Below, piece after piece: positions 1 to 8,580 of a stretch of DNA of 64,000 nt. The position numbers were made by a program, and so were the translations under genes. Every line of letters starts with the position of its first letter. The first letter of the stretch is position 1. The DNA is from an uncultured Ruminiclostridium sp. (GTDB taxonomy: Bacteria; Bacillota; Clostridia; Oscillospirales; Ruminococcaceae): assembly GCA_910579265.1 (NCBI GenBank), contig CAJTTE010000002.1, forward strand, positions 1 through 64,000, read 5' to 3'. Under the pieces are notes generated by a model that was not told the DNA's origin, did not search any database, and saw nothing but the letters and a program-made list of their open reading frames with translations.

Positions 1-115
1 TGGTCTGATAACTTTATTCTATCAGTTTTTTGGCTTTCTCTCAATATCTTTTTTTTCGATTGTCCAATATCTATTGTAGCTCTACACTTTTTATCTTGCG
101 TGAAGGATAATACTC

Positions 116-144
116 TTGAAATTTTCTGCCCGATATAGTATAAT
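116..144 (+). promoter_or_regulatory. sigma-A-type promoter upstream of tadA
   Basis: TTGAAA (116-121) and a perfect TATAAT (139-144) are separated by 17 bases. The first gene downstream is tadA at 298, which implies a leader of about 145 nt. I see no coding region or recognised RNA in 1-297. Confidence 0.6.
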
Positions 145-297
145 TAACAGGTTAGGTAGTGATTTTCCGGAAGGCTGTACAAATTTTTATAAAATCTGGA
201 TGGACTCATATTAAAAAGATGAGATAGAGACATGTAAAAACGGCTTACAATACGAATCATAGTGTTTTTTAAAATAAGGATTATTGGGTGATAGCCT

Positions 298-768
298 ATG
301 CTTTATGATGAAGAAATGATGCTGAAGGCTTTGGCATTGGCTGAAAAAGCTTATTCCATGGGTGAGTGTCCTGTAGGTGCGATTATAACGGATAATGAAG
401 GAAATGTGATCGGTGAAGGTTATAACCGTCGGGAAACCGATAACTCCCCAACCGCTCATGCTGAGATTCTGGCTATTGAGGATGCGGCTAAAGCTTTGGG
501 GCATTGGCGGCTTTCCGGATGTACGCTGTACGTTACTCTGGAGCCTTGCCCCATGTGCGCGGGAGCTATTATCAATGCAAGGCTTAAGCGTGTTGTTTAC
601 GGAGCCTTTGACGATAAGGGCGGAGCTTGTGCATCCGTTTTGAATCTGTTTGAATTGCCCTTTAATCACAGACCCCTTGTGAGAAGCAGAGTGCTTGAAA
701 CGGAATGCGGAGAAATATTGACGGATTTTTTTGAAAAATTGAGAAAAAAGGGGTGTAAATCCGATTAG
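298..768 (+). CDS. tadA: tRNA-specific adenosine deaminase TadA
   Basis: Deaminates adenosine to inosine at the wobble position (A34) of tRNA-Arg(ACG) in the cytoplasm. The 156-residue protein has the cytidine/deoxycytidylate deaminase zinc site: H54-A-E56 (TAHAEI) and the PCPMCAGA motif with C84 and C87. E56 is the expected proton shuttle. Length is normal for the family. The start ATG follows only a weak Shine-Dalgarno (gggtga). The gene stands alone behind a consensus promoter, and no SRP RNA or dnaX follows as it does in some Firmicutes. Assignment is firm. Confidence 0.95.
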   Translation: MLYDEEMMLKALALAEKAYSMGECPVGAIITDNEGNVIGEGYNRRETDNSPTAHAEILAIEDAAKALGHWRLSGCTLYVTLEPCPMCAGAIINARLKRVVYGAFDDKGGACASVLNLFELPFNHRPLVRSRVLETECGEILTDFFEKLRKKGCKSD

Positions 769-927
769 GATTAAAAAGCTGGGTAGCGTGTGTTTTTGAC
801 CGGCTGTTGTTATCTGGTCTCATATTTTTCCGGCGTTTTAGCGGACGGATCCTTCTTGAATTTATGTCTGCTTTAATCAATCGTTGATATGATAGATTTT
901 TTTCAATATTGTTTTTGAGGCTTTGTT

Positions 928-1413
928 ATGAGTATTAAATTCTTGGAAATTACAAACACTAACGTTATAAATGTTTGCTGCTTGGATGTTTTTGAGCATC
1001 AGAAAAGCTTTGTTGCGCCAAATGCCGTAAGTCTGTCTGAAGCATTTGCTTCAAGAAACGAAAACAAATTTGCGATGCCATTCGGGATATACGATGGCGA
1101 TACTTTGATAGGCTTTATTATGTTCGGATTTGATACGGTATCCGATCCCTATAAACAGGAAATTGCAAAAGGAAATTATGTATTATGGCCTCTTATGATA
1201 GACAAAAAATATCAGGGCAGAGGATATGGAAAGCCCGTACTTCGGAAAGCTATTGAATATTTAAGAACATTTCCTGCCGGAAAGGCGAATTACGTATGGC
1301 TCTCCTATGAAAAAGAGAATGTTTCGGCAAGAAATATGTATTTAAGCTTTGGTTTTGAGGAAAACGGTCAGTTTTGCGGAGAAGAAATTGCGGCGGTTTA
1401 TGATCTGAGATAA
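928..1413 (+). CDS. GNAT-family N-acetyltransferase
   Basis: A 161-residue single-domain acetyltransferase of the GNAT fold, predicted to move an acetyl group from acetyl-CoA to a small amine. The acetyl-CoA P-loop is clear around residues 98-105 (QGRGYGKPV), followed by a C-terminal NVSARNMYLSFGF segment typical of motif B. The overall pattern resembles the spermine/spermidine acetyltransferase (PaiA/BltD-like) branch, but the substrate cannot be read from sequence. It is one of four GNAT genes in this window. Standing is monocistronic or loosely linked to the hydrolase that follows. Confidence 0.85.
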   Translation: MSIKFLEITNTNVINVCCLDVFEHQKSFVAPNAVSLSEAFASRNENKFAMPFGIYDGDTLIGFIMFGFDTVSDPYKQEIAKGNYVLWPLMIDKKYQGRGYGKPVLRKAIEYLRTFPAGKANYVWLSYEKENVSARNMYLSFGFEENGQFCGEEIAAVYDLR

Positions 1414-1510
1414 AATTCCGCGGTTTATTGTACATACATATGTTGCCCTTTTTAAAAACCGTGCGTAGCATGTTTTTATGAGGACTTGTTTTGAGAAAGG
1501 AATAGCATTT

Positions 1511-2485
1511 ATGTGTACTGCAGCAGTTTATAAAACAAAGGACTTTTATTTCGGAAGAACTCTTGACAATGATTTTTCCTATGGCGATGAAATAATTATA
1601 ACACCGAGAAGGTTTAAGCTTTCATTCGGGGGAAATAAAGTTTTTAATACTCATTATGCGATCATAGGTATGGCGCATGCGGGAGACGGTTATCCCTTGT
1701 ATTACGAGGCGGTAAATGAAAAAGGTCTTTGTATGGCCGGTCTTAATTTCCCGGGTAACGCAGTTTATTTTGACAATGCCGAAGGTAAGGATAATATCGC
1801 GCAGTTTGAGCTTATCCCTTGGATTTTGTGTCAGTGTGCGGATTTAAAGTCTGCACAAGAGTTATTGCGAAAAATAAATATTACAAAAGTTCCTTTCAGT
1901 AAAACGCTTCCCGTGGCGCAGCTTCACTGGATGATTGCGGACAGGAGCGGCACTTTAACGGTAGAATCGGTAGCTGAGGGAATTAAAATTTATGATAATC
2001 CGGTGGGTGTGCTTACAAATAACCCATCCTTTGATAAACAGCTTTTCAACCTTAACAATTATATGAAGCTTACGGCTCAGATTCCCCAAAATACCTTCGC
2101 AAAAGGCCTTGAGCTGGATAGATATTGCCGTGGACTTGGTGCTTTGGGACTTCCGGGTGATCTGTCCTCCCAGTCGAGATTTGTAAGAGCTGCATTTGTC
2201 AAAATGAATTCGGTATCGGGTGAGGGTGAAAAGGAAAGCGTAAGTCAGTTTTTTCATATTCTGAACTCGGTGGATCAGCAAAGGGGCTGCTGCGTTCTTG
2301 AAGACGGAAAATGCGAGATAACGATATACACCTGCTGCTGCAATGCGGACAAGGGTATTTATTACTATACCTCCTATGACAATCATCGGATCACGGCGGT
2401 GGATATGAATAAGGAGAACCTGGATTCGGAGGAATTAGTGAGATATATGCCTGTTGTCGGGGAGCAGATAATGGAACAGAATTAA
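1511..2485 (+). CDS. choloylglycine hydrolase family protein (bile salt hydrolase / penicillin V acylase)
   Basis: An Ntn-hydrolase that cleaves amide bonds of conjugated bile acids or related acyl amides. I place the start at 1511 rather than at an ATG 33 bases upstream. That puts Cys at position 2, where removal of Met exposes the nucleophile, and a GAAAGGA ribosome site sits just before it. Conserved family residues are visible: C2, R16 and D19 (FGRTLDND), an Asn in AGLNFPG, VLTNNPSFD, and the Arg in SRFVRAAF. At 324 residues the size matches the family. It lacks a signal peptide, so it should be cytoplasmic. Bile salt and penicillin V specificities cannot be separated by eye. Confidence 0.9.
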   Translation: MCTAAVYKTKDFYFGRTLDNDFSYGDEIIITPRRFKLSFGGNKVFNTHYAIIGMAHAGDGYPLYYEAVNEKGLCMAGLNFPGNAVYFDNAEGKDNIAQFELIPWILCQCADLKSAQELLRKINITKVPFSKTLPVAQLHWMIADRSGTLTVESVAEGIKIYDNPVGVLTNNPSFDKQLFNLNNYMKLTAQIPQNTFAKGLELDRYCRGLGALGLPGDLSSQSRFVRAAFVKMNSVSGEGEKESVSQFFHILNSVDQQRGCCVLEDGKCEITIYTCCCNADKGIYYYTSYDNHRITAVDMNKENLDSEELVRYMPVVGEQIMEQN

Positions 2486-2487
2486 AT

Positions 2488-2629
2488 GAGGAGCAGCGTC
2501 TCAGGTTTATGATAAAATTCGGAATGTAAGCATCTCGGTTTTTCGGCGAGGGATTGTACCTTCCGTCAAAGAACTGACAAGGAGCCTGCCGCTTAAGAGA
2601 CGGAAAACTTGGGGTTTTCGGTTAAAATA
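2488..2629 (+). repeat. dispersed repeat family C, copy 1 (possible structured RNA)
   Basis: A non-coding stretch of about 140 bases that is clearly related to 51258-51395. Shared blocks include GAGGAG at the start, TTTATGA-AAAAT-CGG, AAAGA-C-GACAAGGA-CCTGCCGC in the middle, and GGTTTTCG-TTTAAAA at the end. A CCGC...CGG hairpin lies in the conserved core. It sits directly before the ribosome site of the next acetyltransferase. I do not recognise it as any riboswitch I know. Confidence 0.55.
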
Positions 2630-2645
2630 ATTTGAGGTTGATAAA

Positions 2646-3164
2646 ATGCTGTATTTAAAGGAATCCAATACCGATGACATTGAAAAGGAATATGAGTTTA
2701 TCACAAGCACTCCCGAAAATGAAAATGGATTTATCAATACTGGCTTCGGGAGCTCAAGGGAAGAGTTTGAAAACGAGATACTGCCTAAATATTTAAATTA
2801 TTCCAAGGGTATAGGGTTACAGGATGGGCATGTTCCCCAAACAATGCTTTTCCTTTGGAATGATTGTGAGATTGTAGGCTTGTTCAAGCTTCGCCATTAC
2901 CTTACTGAGTCTCTTTTGAAAGGTTCGGGACATATAGGATATGGAATAGGCAAAAGCTTCAGGGGAAAAGGCTATGCGACCGAGGGCTTGAGACTTACTG
3001 TAGAAAGAGCATGGAAAATCATTAGGGAAGACGAAATTTATATGTCTGTAAGCAAGAACAACCCCGCTTCACTTAAAGTTCAGCTTAGCAATGGAGCATA
3101 TATCCATCATGAGGATGATTTGAAGTATTATACGAGGATAAAAAGAGTGCTGAAAGAACGGTGA
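2646..3164 (+). CDS. GNAT-family N-acetyltransferase (RimJ/RimL-like)
   Basis: A 172-residue acetyltransferase with the acetyl-CoA loop GIGKSFRGKGYATEG near residues 98-112 and the downstream VSKNNPASLKV motif typical of the group acting on amino groups of proteins or small amines. Substrate unknown. TTGAGG precedes the ATG. The gene lies immediately downstream of a repeat-family-C element and upstream of a family-B inverted-repeat element, so it may be transcribed on its own. Confidence 0.83.
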   Translation: MLYLKESNTDDIEKEYEFITSTPENENGFINTGFGSSREEFENEILPKYLNYSKGIGLQDGHVPQTMLFLWNDCEIVGLFKLRHYLTESLLKGSGHIGYGIGKSFRGKGYATEGLRLTVERAWKIIREDEIYMSVSKNNPASLKVQLSNGAYIHHEDDLKYYTRIKRVLKER

Positions 3165-3214
3165 TAAGTATATTTTTGCTTATGCACATATGTGGCGTAT
3201 GTTCCCGAAATAAC

Positions 3215-3392
3215 TTAAAGCAACGCCGCACAATTAACTGCCCTTCGGGCTTTGTCGGTGCTTGCATATTTTCCGTCAGCTTTCACAAATCTTCCTTGAA
3301 ATACGTTAGTATTCCTGCGTCGGATTTATAAAGCTGATGAAAAAACTGACTGCGCGGTCACTCAACAATAACTAAGCGGTGTGTTGTCTTAA
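3215..3392. mobile_element. MITE-like element family B, copy 1
   Basis: A 178-bp non-coding element with imperfect terminal inverted repeats beginning TTAAAGCAACGCCGCAC on the left and TTAAGACAACACACCGC on the right (read inward). The interior matches 37876-38055 over most of its length, for example GAAATACGT-AGTATTCCTGCGTCG and CTGACTGCGC. It contains no gene. It ends 18 bp before the ridA-like gene. Confidence 0.7.
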
Positions 3393-3410
3393 ATTGGGAG
3401 GATAAGATTT

Positions 3411-3770
3411 ATGAGTGAAATAAGAAGGATAGAAACGGATGAATTTTGGGCGGATTCGACAATTATTGAAGCCGGTGATTATATATTTGTCGGGTATTGT
3501 ATGGCGAATGAGGGAAACTCTGTCAATGAGCAGATCGACGGAGCGTTTACCGTGTTGGAAACAAGACTTGCTATGGCAGGTTTGGGATTGGATTCCGTCG
3601 TGAAAATGGATTGTTTATTTAAAGATATTAGTGATTTGAATGTGCTTGCGGAAATTATTAAAAAACGGTTTAAAGAAAAATATCCTGTTCGTAAAGTCTT
3701 TACATAGGATTTTATAAGGGAAGGAATAAAGTTTCAGGTAGATGCAATTGCTTACAAGGGGGTTAATTAG
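3411..3770 (+). pseudogene. RidA/YjgF-family protein interrupted by an in-frame TAG
   Basis: The first 98 codons encode a RidA-like imine/enamine deaminase domain after a good ribosome site (GGGAGG). A TAG at 3705-3707 stops translation after RKVFT. The same frame continues for 20 more codons to a TAG at 3768-3770 and reads DFIREGIKFQVDAIAYKG, the expected C-terminal strand of the family. One base change therefore appears to have broken the gene. TAG ends other genes here (tadA), so recoding is unlikely. The final stop lies within the first bases of the adjoining family-A element, suggesting the original end was also displaced. Confidence 0.8.
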
Positions 3771-3957
3771 GGCGTATCTGAAAAGTCATAATTTGCACGA
3801 TTTCTATTAACTGCGGGCGCTTCCTGCGCAAAGAATGCCGATAGCTATCTCAAAGGGATAACTATGAAATATCCGCATATTTCTTTGCTTTTTCCTTAAG
3901 ATCTCCACGCATTTAGCGAAATTGTACAAAATTGCTTTGTTTTCATATACACCCTGA
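3768..3957. mobile_element. MITE-like element family A, copy 1
   Basis: A 190-bp element with 17-base terminal inverted repeats: TAGGGCGTATCTGAAAA at the left and, read inward from the right, CAGGGTGTATATGAAAA. It aligns over nearly its full length with 62790-62976 (shared ATAACTRYRAAATA, CGCATTTAGCGAAATTGTA-like and GCTTTGTTTTCA blocks) and in part with 5077-5188. It encodes nothing. It lies between the broken ridA and the next acetyltransferase. Confidence 0.7.
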
Positions 3958-3972
3958 TAATGTGAGGAAGAA

Positions 3973-4479
3973 ATGGATTTTAGATTGGCTGACATACGGG
4001 ATTTACCGCAAATCATAGGTATGTACAGGGAAATAATAAGAAAAATGGACCGGGACGGGCTTCAAATATGGGATGATATTTATCCCTGCGGATATTTTGA
4101 AGATGATATAAAAAATAACCGGCTTTATGTTATGTCGGATGGATCGGAGATTGCCGCAGCCCTTGCTCTGTGCAGTTCAAATTCGGGTGAAGGTTTTATA
4201 GAGTGGGAAAACACAAGCGGCAAAGCGCTTTATCTGGATCGTGTAGGCGTAAGCGTTAAGCATAGGGGAAAAGGTATAGGTGCTCTTTTGCTCACAAGTG
4301 TAAAAGAAACGGCAAAGGCTTTGGGTGCGGAATATCTGCGTTTGTTTGTGGTGGATATAAACGCTCCCGCTATAGGTTTATATCAAAAAAACGGTTTTAT
4401 TCGGGCAAAGGGAATTTACGACGAGCATGTTGACGAGGATTTCGTGCTGCGTGAATACGGATATGAAATAAGGCTTTGA
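3973..4479 (+). CDS. GNAT-family N-acetyltransferase
   Basis: A 168-residue GNAT protein with a clear acetyl-CoA-binding motif (HRGKGIGALLL near residue 97) and the C-terminal DINAPAIGLYQKNGF segment of motif B. Substrate not identifiable. The ribosome site GTGAGGA begins only five bases after the right end of a family-A element, so promoter or leader sequences may come from that element. Confidence 0.85.
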   Translation: MDFRLADIRDLPQIIGMYREIIRKMDRDGLQIWDDIYPCGYFEDDIKNNRLYVMSDGSEIAAALALCSSNSGEGFIEWENTSGKALYLDRVGVSVKHRGKGIGALLLTSVKETAKALGAEYLRLFVVDINAPAIGLYQKNGFIRAKGIYDEHVDEDFVLREYGYEIRL

Positions 4480-4527
4480 TAGCCTTTGAAGACAATTGTT
4501 AATCTGAAGAACCGGAGGTGATCTTTA

Positions 4528-4914
4528 TTGCTTTTTTCAAAAAAGGAATATAAGGAAATGTTTCTGCCCTTTAGATTGGATGGCAACGCTGAGGATATAT
4601 CCTTTGGAGGGATAAGCATAGAGGTTTTCACTGACTTTTTTGACGCTCCGAAATACTGTTATGCAACCTACGCTCTGAAAAACCCGGCAATGTATGAAAA
4701 CGGAGAATATGAAGAGCTTAGACGGCGGCTTTCGGATTGTGAGGAAATGGATATCGGCATTGTTTTTAAGCTGAAAAACAGCAGACTCATTGATTTTAAG
4801 ATAGACTTGGAAAATTTAGCAAGGCGCTGTGGTGACGAACGGCTCAAGGATATGGAGCTTTTGGGATGGGGAATAAACGATAAGAGCATTAAAGATCTTT
4901 TCACGACAACATAA
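4528..4914 (+). CDS. hypothetical protein, 128 residues
   Basis: I do not recognise this protein. The likely start is TTG at 4528, eight bases after a strong GGAGGTG. It is soluble, mixed alpha/beta in character, slightly acidic, with no signal peptide, membrane segment or cysteine cluster. It follows the acetyltransferase at 3973 by about 50 bases and is probably cotranscribed with it. The intact frame and the ribosome site are the only evidence that it is real. Confidence 0.6.
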   Translation: MLFSKKEYKEMFLPFRLDGNAEDISFGGISIEVFTDFFDAPKYCYATYALKNPAMYENGEYEELRRRLSDCEEMDIGIVFKLKNSRLIDFKIDLENLARRCGDERLKDMELLGWGINDKSIKDLFTTT

Positions 4915-5076
4915 AAGATTTATTTACGGCAATATGATAAAATATCGCGTTGAATATTGACAATCAATATTACGTATAACCGCGTTGTACTGATAACCGA
5001 TCGACGGCCGCTTCCTTTATTCTTCTTACTGTTTTAATTTGTCATTGCCGCTTTATATTATGTTATTTCCTTGGAT

Positions 5077-5188
5077 TAGGGCCTGTTTGAACAGTTGCAG
5101 TTTGCGCGATTTTAATAACTGGTGCGCTTTGTGCGTCAAAAAATGCCTTAAATCACCGCTCATTTAACGAAATAGTACAAAAATGTCT
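5077..5188. mobile_element. MITE-like element family A, partial copy
   Basis: The left end (TAGGGCCTGTTTGAACA) and about 100 following bases align with the family-A element at 3768, including TTTGCGCGATTT-AATAACTG and CATTTA-CGAAAT-GTACAAAA, with an internal deletion. The right end is missing or diverged and abuts a perfect inverted repeat at 5189. Confidence 0.5.
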
Positions 5189-5348
5189 GGAGCGTGTTCA
5201 CATAAATCAAGGAGCGCGCCTTTTAGGCCAATTTTACCGCTTGCCGTGTTAAGGCTTTTTGAAATATAATATTCCTGCAAAATTTTGCCCTGCAAGTGAG
5301 AAAATTATGCTCGAAAATCAGCATGACGGTTTTATGTGAACACGCTCC
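5189..5348. mobile_element. 160-bp element bounded by perfect 18-bp inverted repeats
   Basis: GGAGCGTGTTCACATAAA at 5189-5206 is the exact reverse complement of 5331-5348. The 124 bases between have no open frame worth calling. Size and structure suggest a non-autonomous transposable element, possibly inserted into or recombined with the family-A copy on its left. Nothing else was found in 4915-5425 apart from these two elements. Confidence 0.55.
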
Positions 5349-5425
5349 GGTTTTATGTTGCATTCCAATGAAGATTTCTGAATAAAAATAGACATTCCAC
5401 CCCGAAAGAGAGGTGATGGTAAAAA

Positions 5426-6856
5426 TTGAATAAATATAAAAAGTTAGCATCAAATACTATAGTACTTGCTTTGGGGCAGTTTGGTTCAAAGCTTCTGGTC
5501 GTACTTTTGATGCGCTTTTATCAGAATATGCTGGGTCAGGAGGGGTATGGTGAAATCGGTACTATAATCGATACTGCCACGCTTTTAATGGCCTTTGCCA
5601 CTCTTTCCATCGGCGAATCAATAATACGCTTTGGGCTTGATAAGGCATATAATAATTCTCAGGTTTTTTCTATCGGGCTTAAGGTTACTCTTACGGGAAC
5701 GCTTACCTGTTTTATAATAATTCCCATTATAGCATGGCTTTCTGGTGTGTTGCCGGACAATAACGTTATTCAGCTTCTGGACGAATACTCGCTTATCACA
5801 GCCGTTTATGTTTTTACGGGAGGATTAAAAAGCACCTGCGCTTTATTTGTACGTTCAAACGGCTATGTAAGGCTTTATGCCATAGACGGTATTTTTACTA
5901 CCGTTATGAACGTTCTGTTCAATCTTCTTTTCCTTGTGGGATTGAATTTAGGTAATATGGGATATCTGCTTTCGGTTATATGTGCAGATATATGCTCCGT
6001 GCTGTTTTTGACATATATGGCAAGACTGCCCAAGTATTTTATCCTTTTCGGCACAGACAGGGATGTGCGGAAGGCTATGATAAGATTTGCCATACCTATG
6101 ATACCAACCACCGTTATGTGGTGGATAATAAACGTATCTGACAATTTTTTCGTTTCGGAGATGCTTGGATTTGCCGAAAGCGGAATTTATAAGGCGGCTT
6201 ACCGCCTTCCGAATATGATAGCCCTTTTATCAGGAATTTTTTCTCAGGCTTGGAATATGTCGGCCATAAGCGAAAAAAATTCCCGAACCATTGCCAAATT
6301 TTATTCCGATGTTTTCAGCGCTTTTCAGTCCTTTGTTTTCGTAGTGGGGGCTGGAATGCTGCTTTTGATAAAGCCAATAATTTCGGTAATTTGCGCCGAG
6401 GATTTTCATATCGCTTACATATATACGCCGTTTTTGGTTTTGGCAGTTGTGTACAGCTGTTTTGCAACTTTTATGGGAAGTATTTATGTTGCATCAAAGC
6501 AATCCACGAGATCCATGGTTACAACGGCGGTGGGTGCGGTTGTCAATATAGGTCTGAATGCGCTCCTGATACCGTTCATGAAAAATCACGGCGCGGCCGT
6601 AGCAACGTGTGTGAGCTTTTTCACGGTTTTTGTCATAAGGGTCGTCGATACTAAAAAGATTGTATTTATGAATATACGGTTAAGAAAACTTGTGACGAAT
6701 ACCATATGTCTTTTGATAATGGGATTTACAGTAATATTTTCAAAAAACGACGTTATTTTCTTTGCAATTTTAACAGCAGTATTTTTGTTTGTGGTGTTTA
6801 TTAATTTCAGAGCCTGTATCAAACTTGTAAAGCAGGTTATGGGAAAGAAAAAGTAA
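5426..6856 (+). CDS. polysaccharide/oligosaccharide flippase, MATE-like (MviN/Wzx superfamily)
   Basis: A 476-residue polytopic membrane protein with about 12-14 predicted transmembrane segments spread along its length, matching the oligosaccharide flippase/polysaccharide biosynthesis family that moves lipid-linked sugars across the membrane. The start is TTG at 5426 behind GAGAGGTGATGG. The N-terminal LGQFGSKLLVVLLMRFYQ region is characteristic. No glycosyltransferases adjoin it, so the transported lipid-linked substrate is unknown. Short polar ends suggest no extra domains. Confidence 0.82.
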   Translation: MNKYKKLASNTIVLALGQFGSKLLVVLLMRFYQNMLGQEGYGEIGTIIDTATLLMAFATLSIGESIIRFGLDKAYNNSQVFSIGLKVTLTGTLTCFIIIPIIAWLSGVLPDNNVIQLLDEYSLITAVYVFTGGLKSTCALFVRSNGYVRLYAIDGIFTTVMNVLFNLLFLVGLNLGNMGYLLSVICADICSVLFLTYMARLPKYFILFGTDRDVRKAMIRFAIPMIPTTVMWWIINVSDNFFVSEMLGFAESGIYKAAYRLPNMIALLSGIFSQAWNMSAISEKNSRTIAKFYSDVFSAFQSFVFVVGAGMLLLIKPIISVICAEDFHIAYIYTPFLVLAVVYSCFATFMGSIYVASKQSTRSMVTTAVGAVVNIGLNALLIPFMKNHGAAVATCVSFFTVFVIRVVDTKKIVFMNIRLRKLVTNTICLLIMGFTVIFSKNDVIFFAILTAVFLFVVFINFRACIKLVKQVMGKKK

Positions 6857-6914
6857 AGGCGGTTAGGCGCGAAAGCATAACGTGCCTGTCTTTTAAAAAG
6901 TGAGGATAATAAAA

Positions 6915-7457
6915 ATGGGATTGTTTTTGGAAACGGTAATTGTAAAATGCGATGATATGTCATTGCTCAAACAAAAAATAACGGAGCTTTCAAAAGAATA
7001 TCCGGAATTTGAGCTGGATGAAAGCGGCTGTCGTTATTTGGAACGTCATGGAAAGGGAATTCAGCTTCTTCTAAATGAGGGATGTATAGCATATGATGAG
7101 TTTTCCGCAAGACTTTCCGAAAAGCTGAATACATGGCTGATGTTTCTGTATATTTATGACGATGATTTTTGGGGATATTATCTTTATGATAAGGGGATGG
7201 AAATGGATCGTTTCAGTCCCGACCCGGAATATTTCGGTGAAGATGAGAATGCGGAAATGTATTCGGGAGATGCGGGAATTGTTTCAAAGTATTTCGGAAT
7301 ACCGGCGGAAAGCATTGAAAATTACCTTGTTGAATGGACGGACGAGCATTATGAAGAGGGAGATTTACTTGCCTATGATCAGGATGAATACGCTTATGCC
7401 GATCCCTGGCAGATGGCGGATTTTATGGATAAGCTCGGTTATCCTTATGAATGGTAA
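6915..7457 (+). CDS. hypothetical acidic protein, 180 residues
   Basis: Not recognised. The ATG at 6915 has GTGAGG nine bases upstream; a GTG at 6900 in frame is less well placed. The protein is strongly acidic (runs such as YDDDF and DEDEN-like segments), rich in Tyr and Trp, soluble, and without signal or membrane segments. It is followed after 20 bases by a Nudix hydrolase and probably shares its transcript. An immunity-like or SMI1-like role could be guessed from the acidity, but nothing specific supports it. Confidence 0.65.
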   Translation: MGLFLETVIVKCDDMSLLKQKITELSKEYPEFELDESGCRYLERHGKGIQLLLNEGCIAYDEFSARLSEKLNTWLMFLYIYDDDFWGYYLYDKGMEMDRFSPDPEYFGEDENAEMYSGDAGIVSKYFGIPAESIENYLVEWTDEHYEEGDLLAYDQDEYAYADPWQMADFMDKLGYPYEW

Positions 7458-7477
7458 TTGTCAGGGAGGAAACGGTA

Positions 7478-7903
7478 ATGATACAGGTTTCGTTTTACGA
7501 TAAAGCAGACGGTAAATTATTAAAATTTGTTGTAATTGCTTCACGTTACAAAAACAAATGGATATTTTGCAAACATAAGGACCGCAGTACCTTCGAGATA
7601 CCCGGAGGACATATTGAAGAAGGGGAGACGGCAGCCGACGCCGCCATTCGCGAACTTTCCGAAGAAACGGGCGCAAAGAATTTCAATATCTGTCCGGTGT
7701 GTGTTTATTCAGTTAAAGACGATGACTCGGATGAAAGCTTCGGTATGCTGTATTATGCGGAAATATTTGAATTTGAAAAAGAATTGAAGTTTGAGATAGA
7801 GAGTATTCATTTTTTTGACGGTCTTCCCGAGAAACTTACATATCCTTATATTCAGCCCAAGCTTATGGAGAAAGTTATTCAAAGAAGAGACATACCGCAA
7901 TGA
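7478..7903 (+). CDS. Nudix hydrolase (MutT-like)
   Basis: Hydrolyses a nucleoside-diphosphate-linked substrate, possibly an oxidised nucleotide. The Nudix box is complete: GGHIEEGETAADAAIRELSE followed by ETG, matching GX5EX7REUXEEXGU. Start at 7478 is chosen over an upstream ATG because GGGAGG sits just before it and it lies after the stop of the preceding gene. The protein has 141 residues, typical for a stand-alone Nudix domain. Its stop overlaps the HD-domain gene by four bases (ATGA), so the two are translationally coupled. Confidence 0.9.
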   Translation: MIQVSFYDKADGKLLKFVVIASRYKNKWIFCKHKDRSTFEIPGGHIEEGETAADAAIRELSEETGAKNFNICPVCVYSVKDDDSDESFGMLYYAEIFEFEKELKFEIESIHFFDGLPEKLTYPYIQPKLMEKVIQRRDIPQ

Positions 7904-8580
7904 TAAAAGAAAAATACGATCTTATCGAAAGATATATGCTTTCCTGTATGAAAGACAGCGCCCATGACAGAGAGCATGTCTACCGTGTGTTGTATAACGC
8001 CTTGGAGATTGCCGGCAGCGAGGAGAACGTGGACTATGACGTATTGATTTGCGCCTGTTTGCTGCATGATATAGGGCGGAGGGAGCAGTTTGACGATCCT
8101 AAGCTGTGTCATGCCCGTGTCGGCGGGGATAAGGCATACCGTTTTCTTATTTCACATGGCTTTTCCGGGGATTTCGCGGATAAGGTCAGAGCTTGCATTA
8201 AAACTCATCGTTTTCGAAAAAACAGTTATCCCGAAAGCCTGGAGGCAAAAATACTTTTTGACGCGGATAAAGTTGACGTTGCGGGAGCGATCGGCATCGC
8301 ACGAACGCTGGTCTACAGAGGGATAGCCGAAGAAGCTTTATATTCTTTAAATCCAGACGGTACGGTATCTGACGGTACAAACGATGCTGATCCTTCTTTT
8401 TTTCAGGAGTATAAGTATAAGTTAGAGAACATATATTCAGGATTTATTACAAAAAGAGGGTCCGAAATTGCAGAGAATCGGCGTCGGCATGCGGTAGATT
8501 TTTATGAGGGCATGCTTGAGGAAGTTAAGGAAAGTTATGAAAAAGGGGAAGCCAGGCTCAATAAACATATTGAAAAATAA
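7900..8580 (+). CDS. HD-domain phosphohydrolase
   Basis: A 226-residue metal-dependent phosphohydrolase of the HD superfamily. Visible metal ligands are H22-D23 in AHDREHV, the H-D pair in LLHDIGR near residue 53, and a later D in LFDADKVD. The arrangement is that of YedJ-like HD hydrolases whose substrates include nucleotides. Overlap with the Nudix gene (ATGA) suggests linked functions in nucleotide clean-up, an inference only. Confidence 0.88.
   Translation: MIKEKYDLIERYMLSCMKDSAHDREHVYRVLYNALEIAGSEENVDYDVLICACLLHDIGRREQFDDPKLCHARVGGDKAYRFLISHGFSGDFADKVRACIKTHRFRKNSYPESLEAKILFDADKVDVAGAIGIARTLVYRGIAEEALYSLNPDGTVSDGTNDADPSFFQEYKYKLENIYSGFITKRGSEIAENRRRHAVDFYEGMLEEVKESYEKGEARLNKHIEK

Noticed and set aside
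2488..2629. Family C element as a known riboswitch (glycine, THF, SAM, lysine, c-di-AMP) or 6S RNA
   Set aside because: The conserved core blocks of those classes are not present; a 6S-like closing stem could not be formed convincingly in both copies.
5223..5453. 76-codon minus-strand frame upstream of the flippase
   Set aside because: It covers the inside of an inverted-repeat element and the flippase ribosome site; no start signal.
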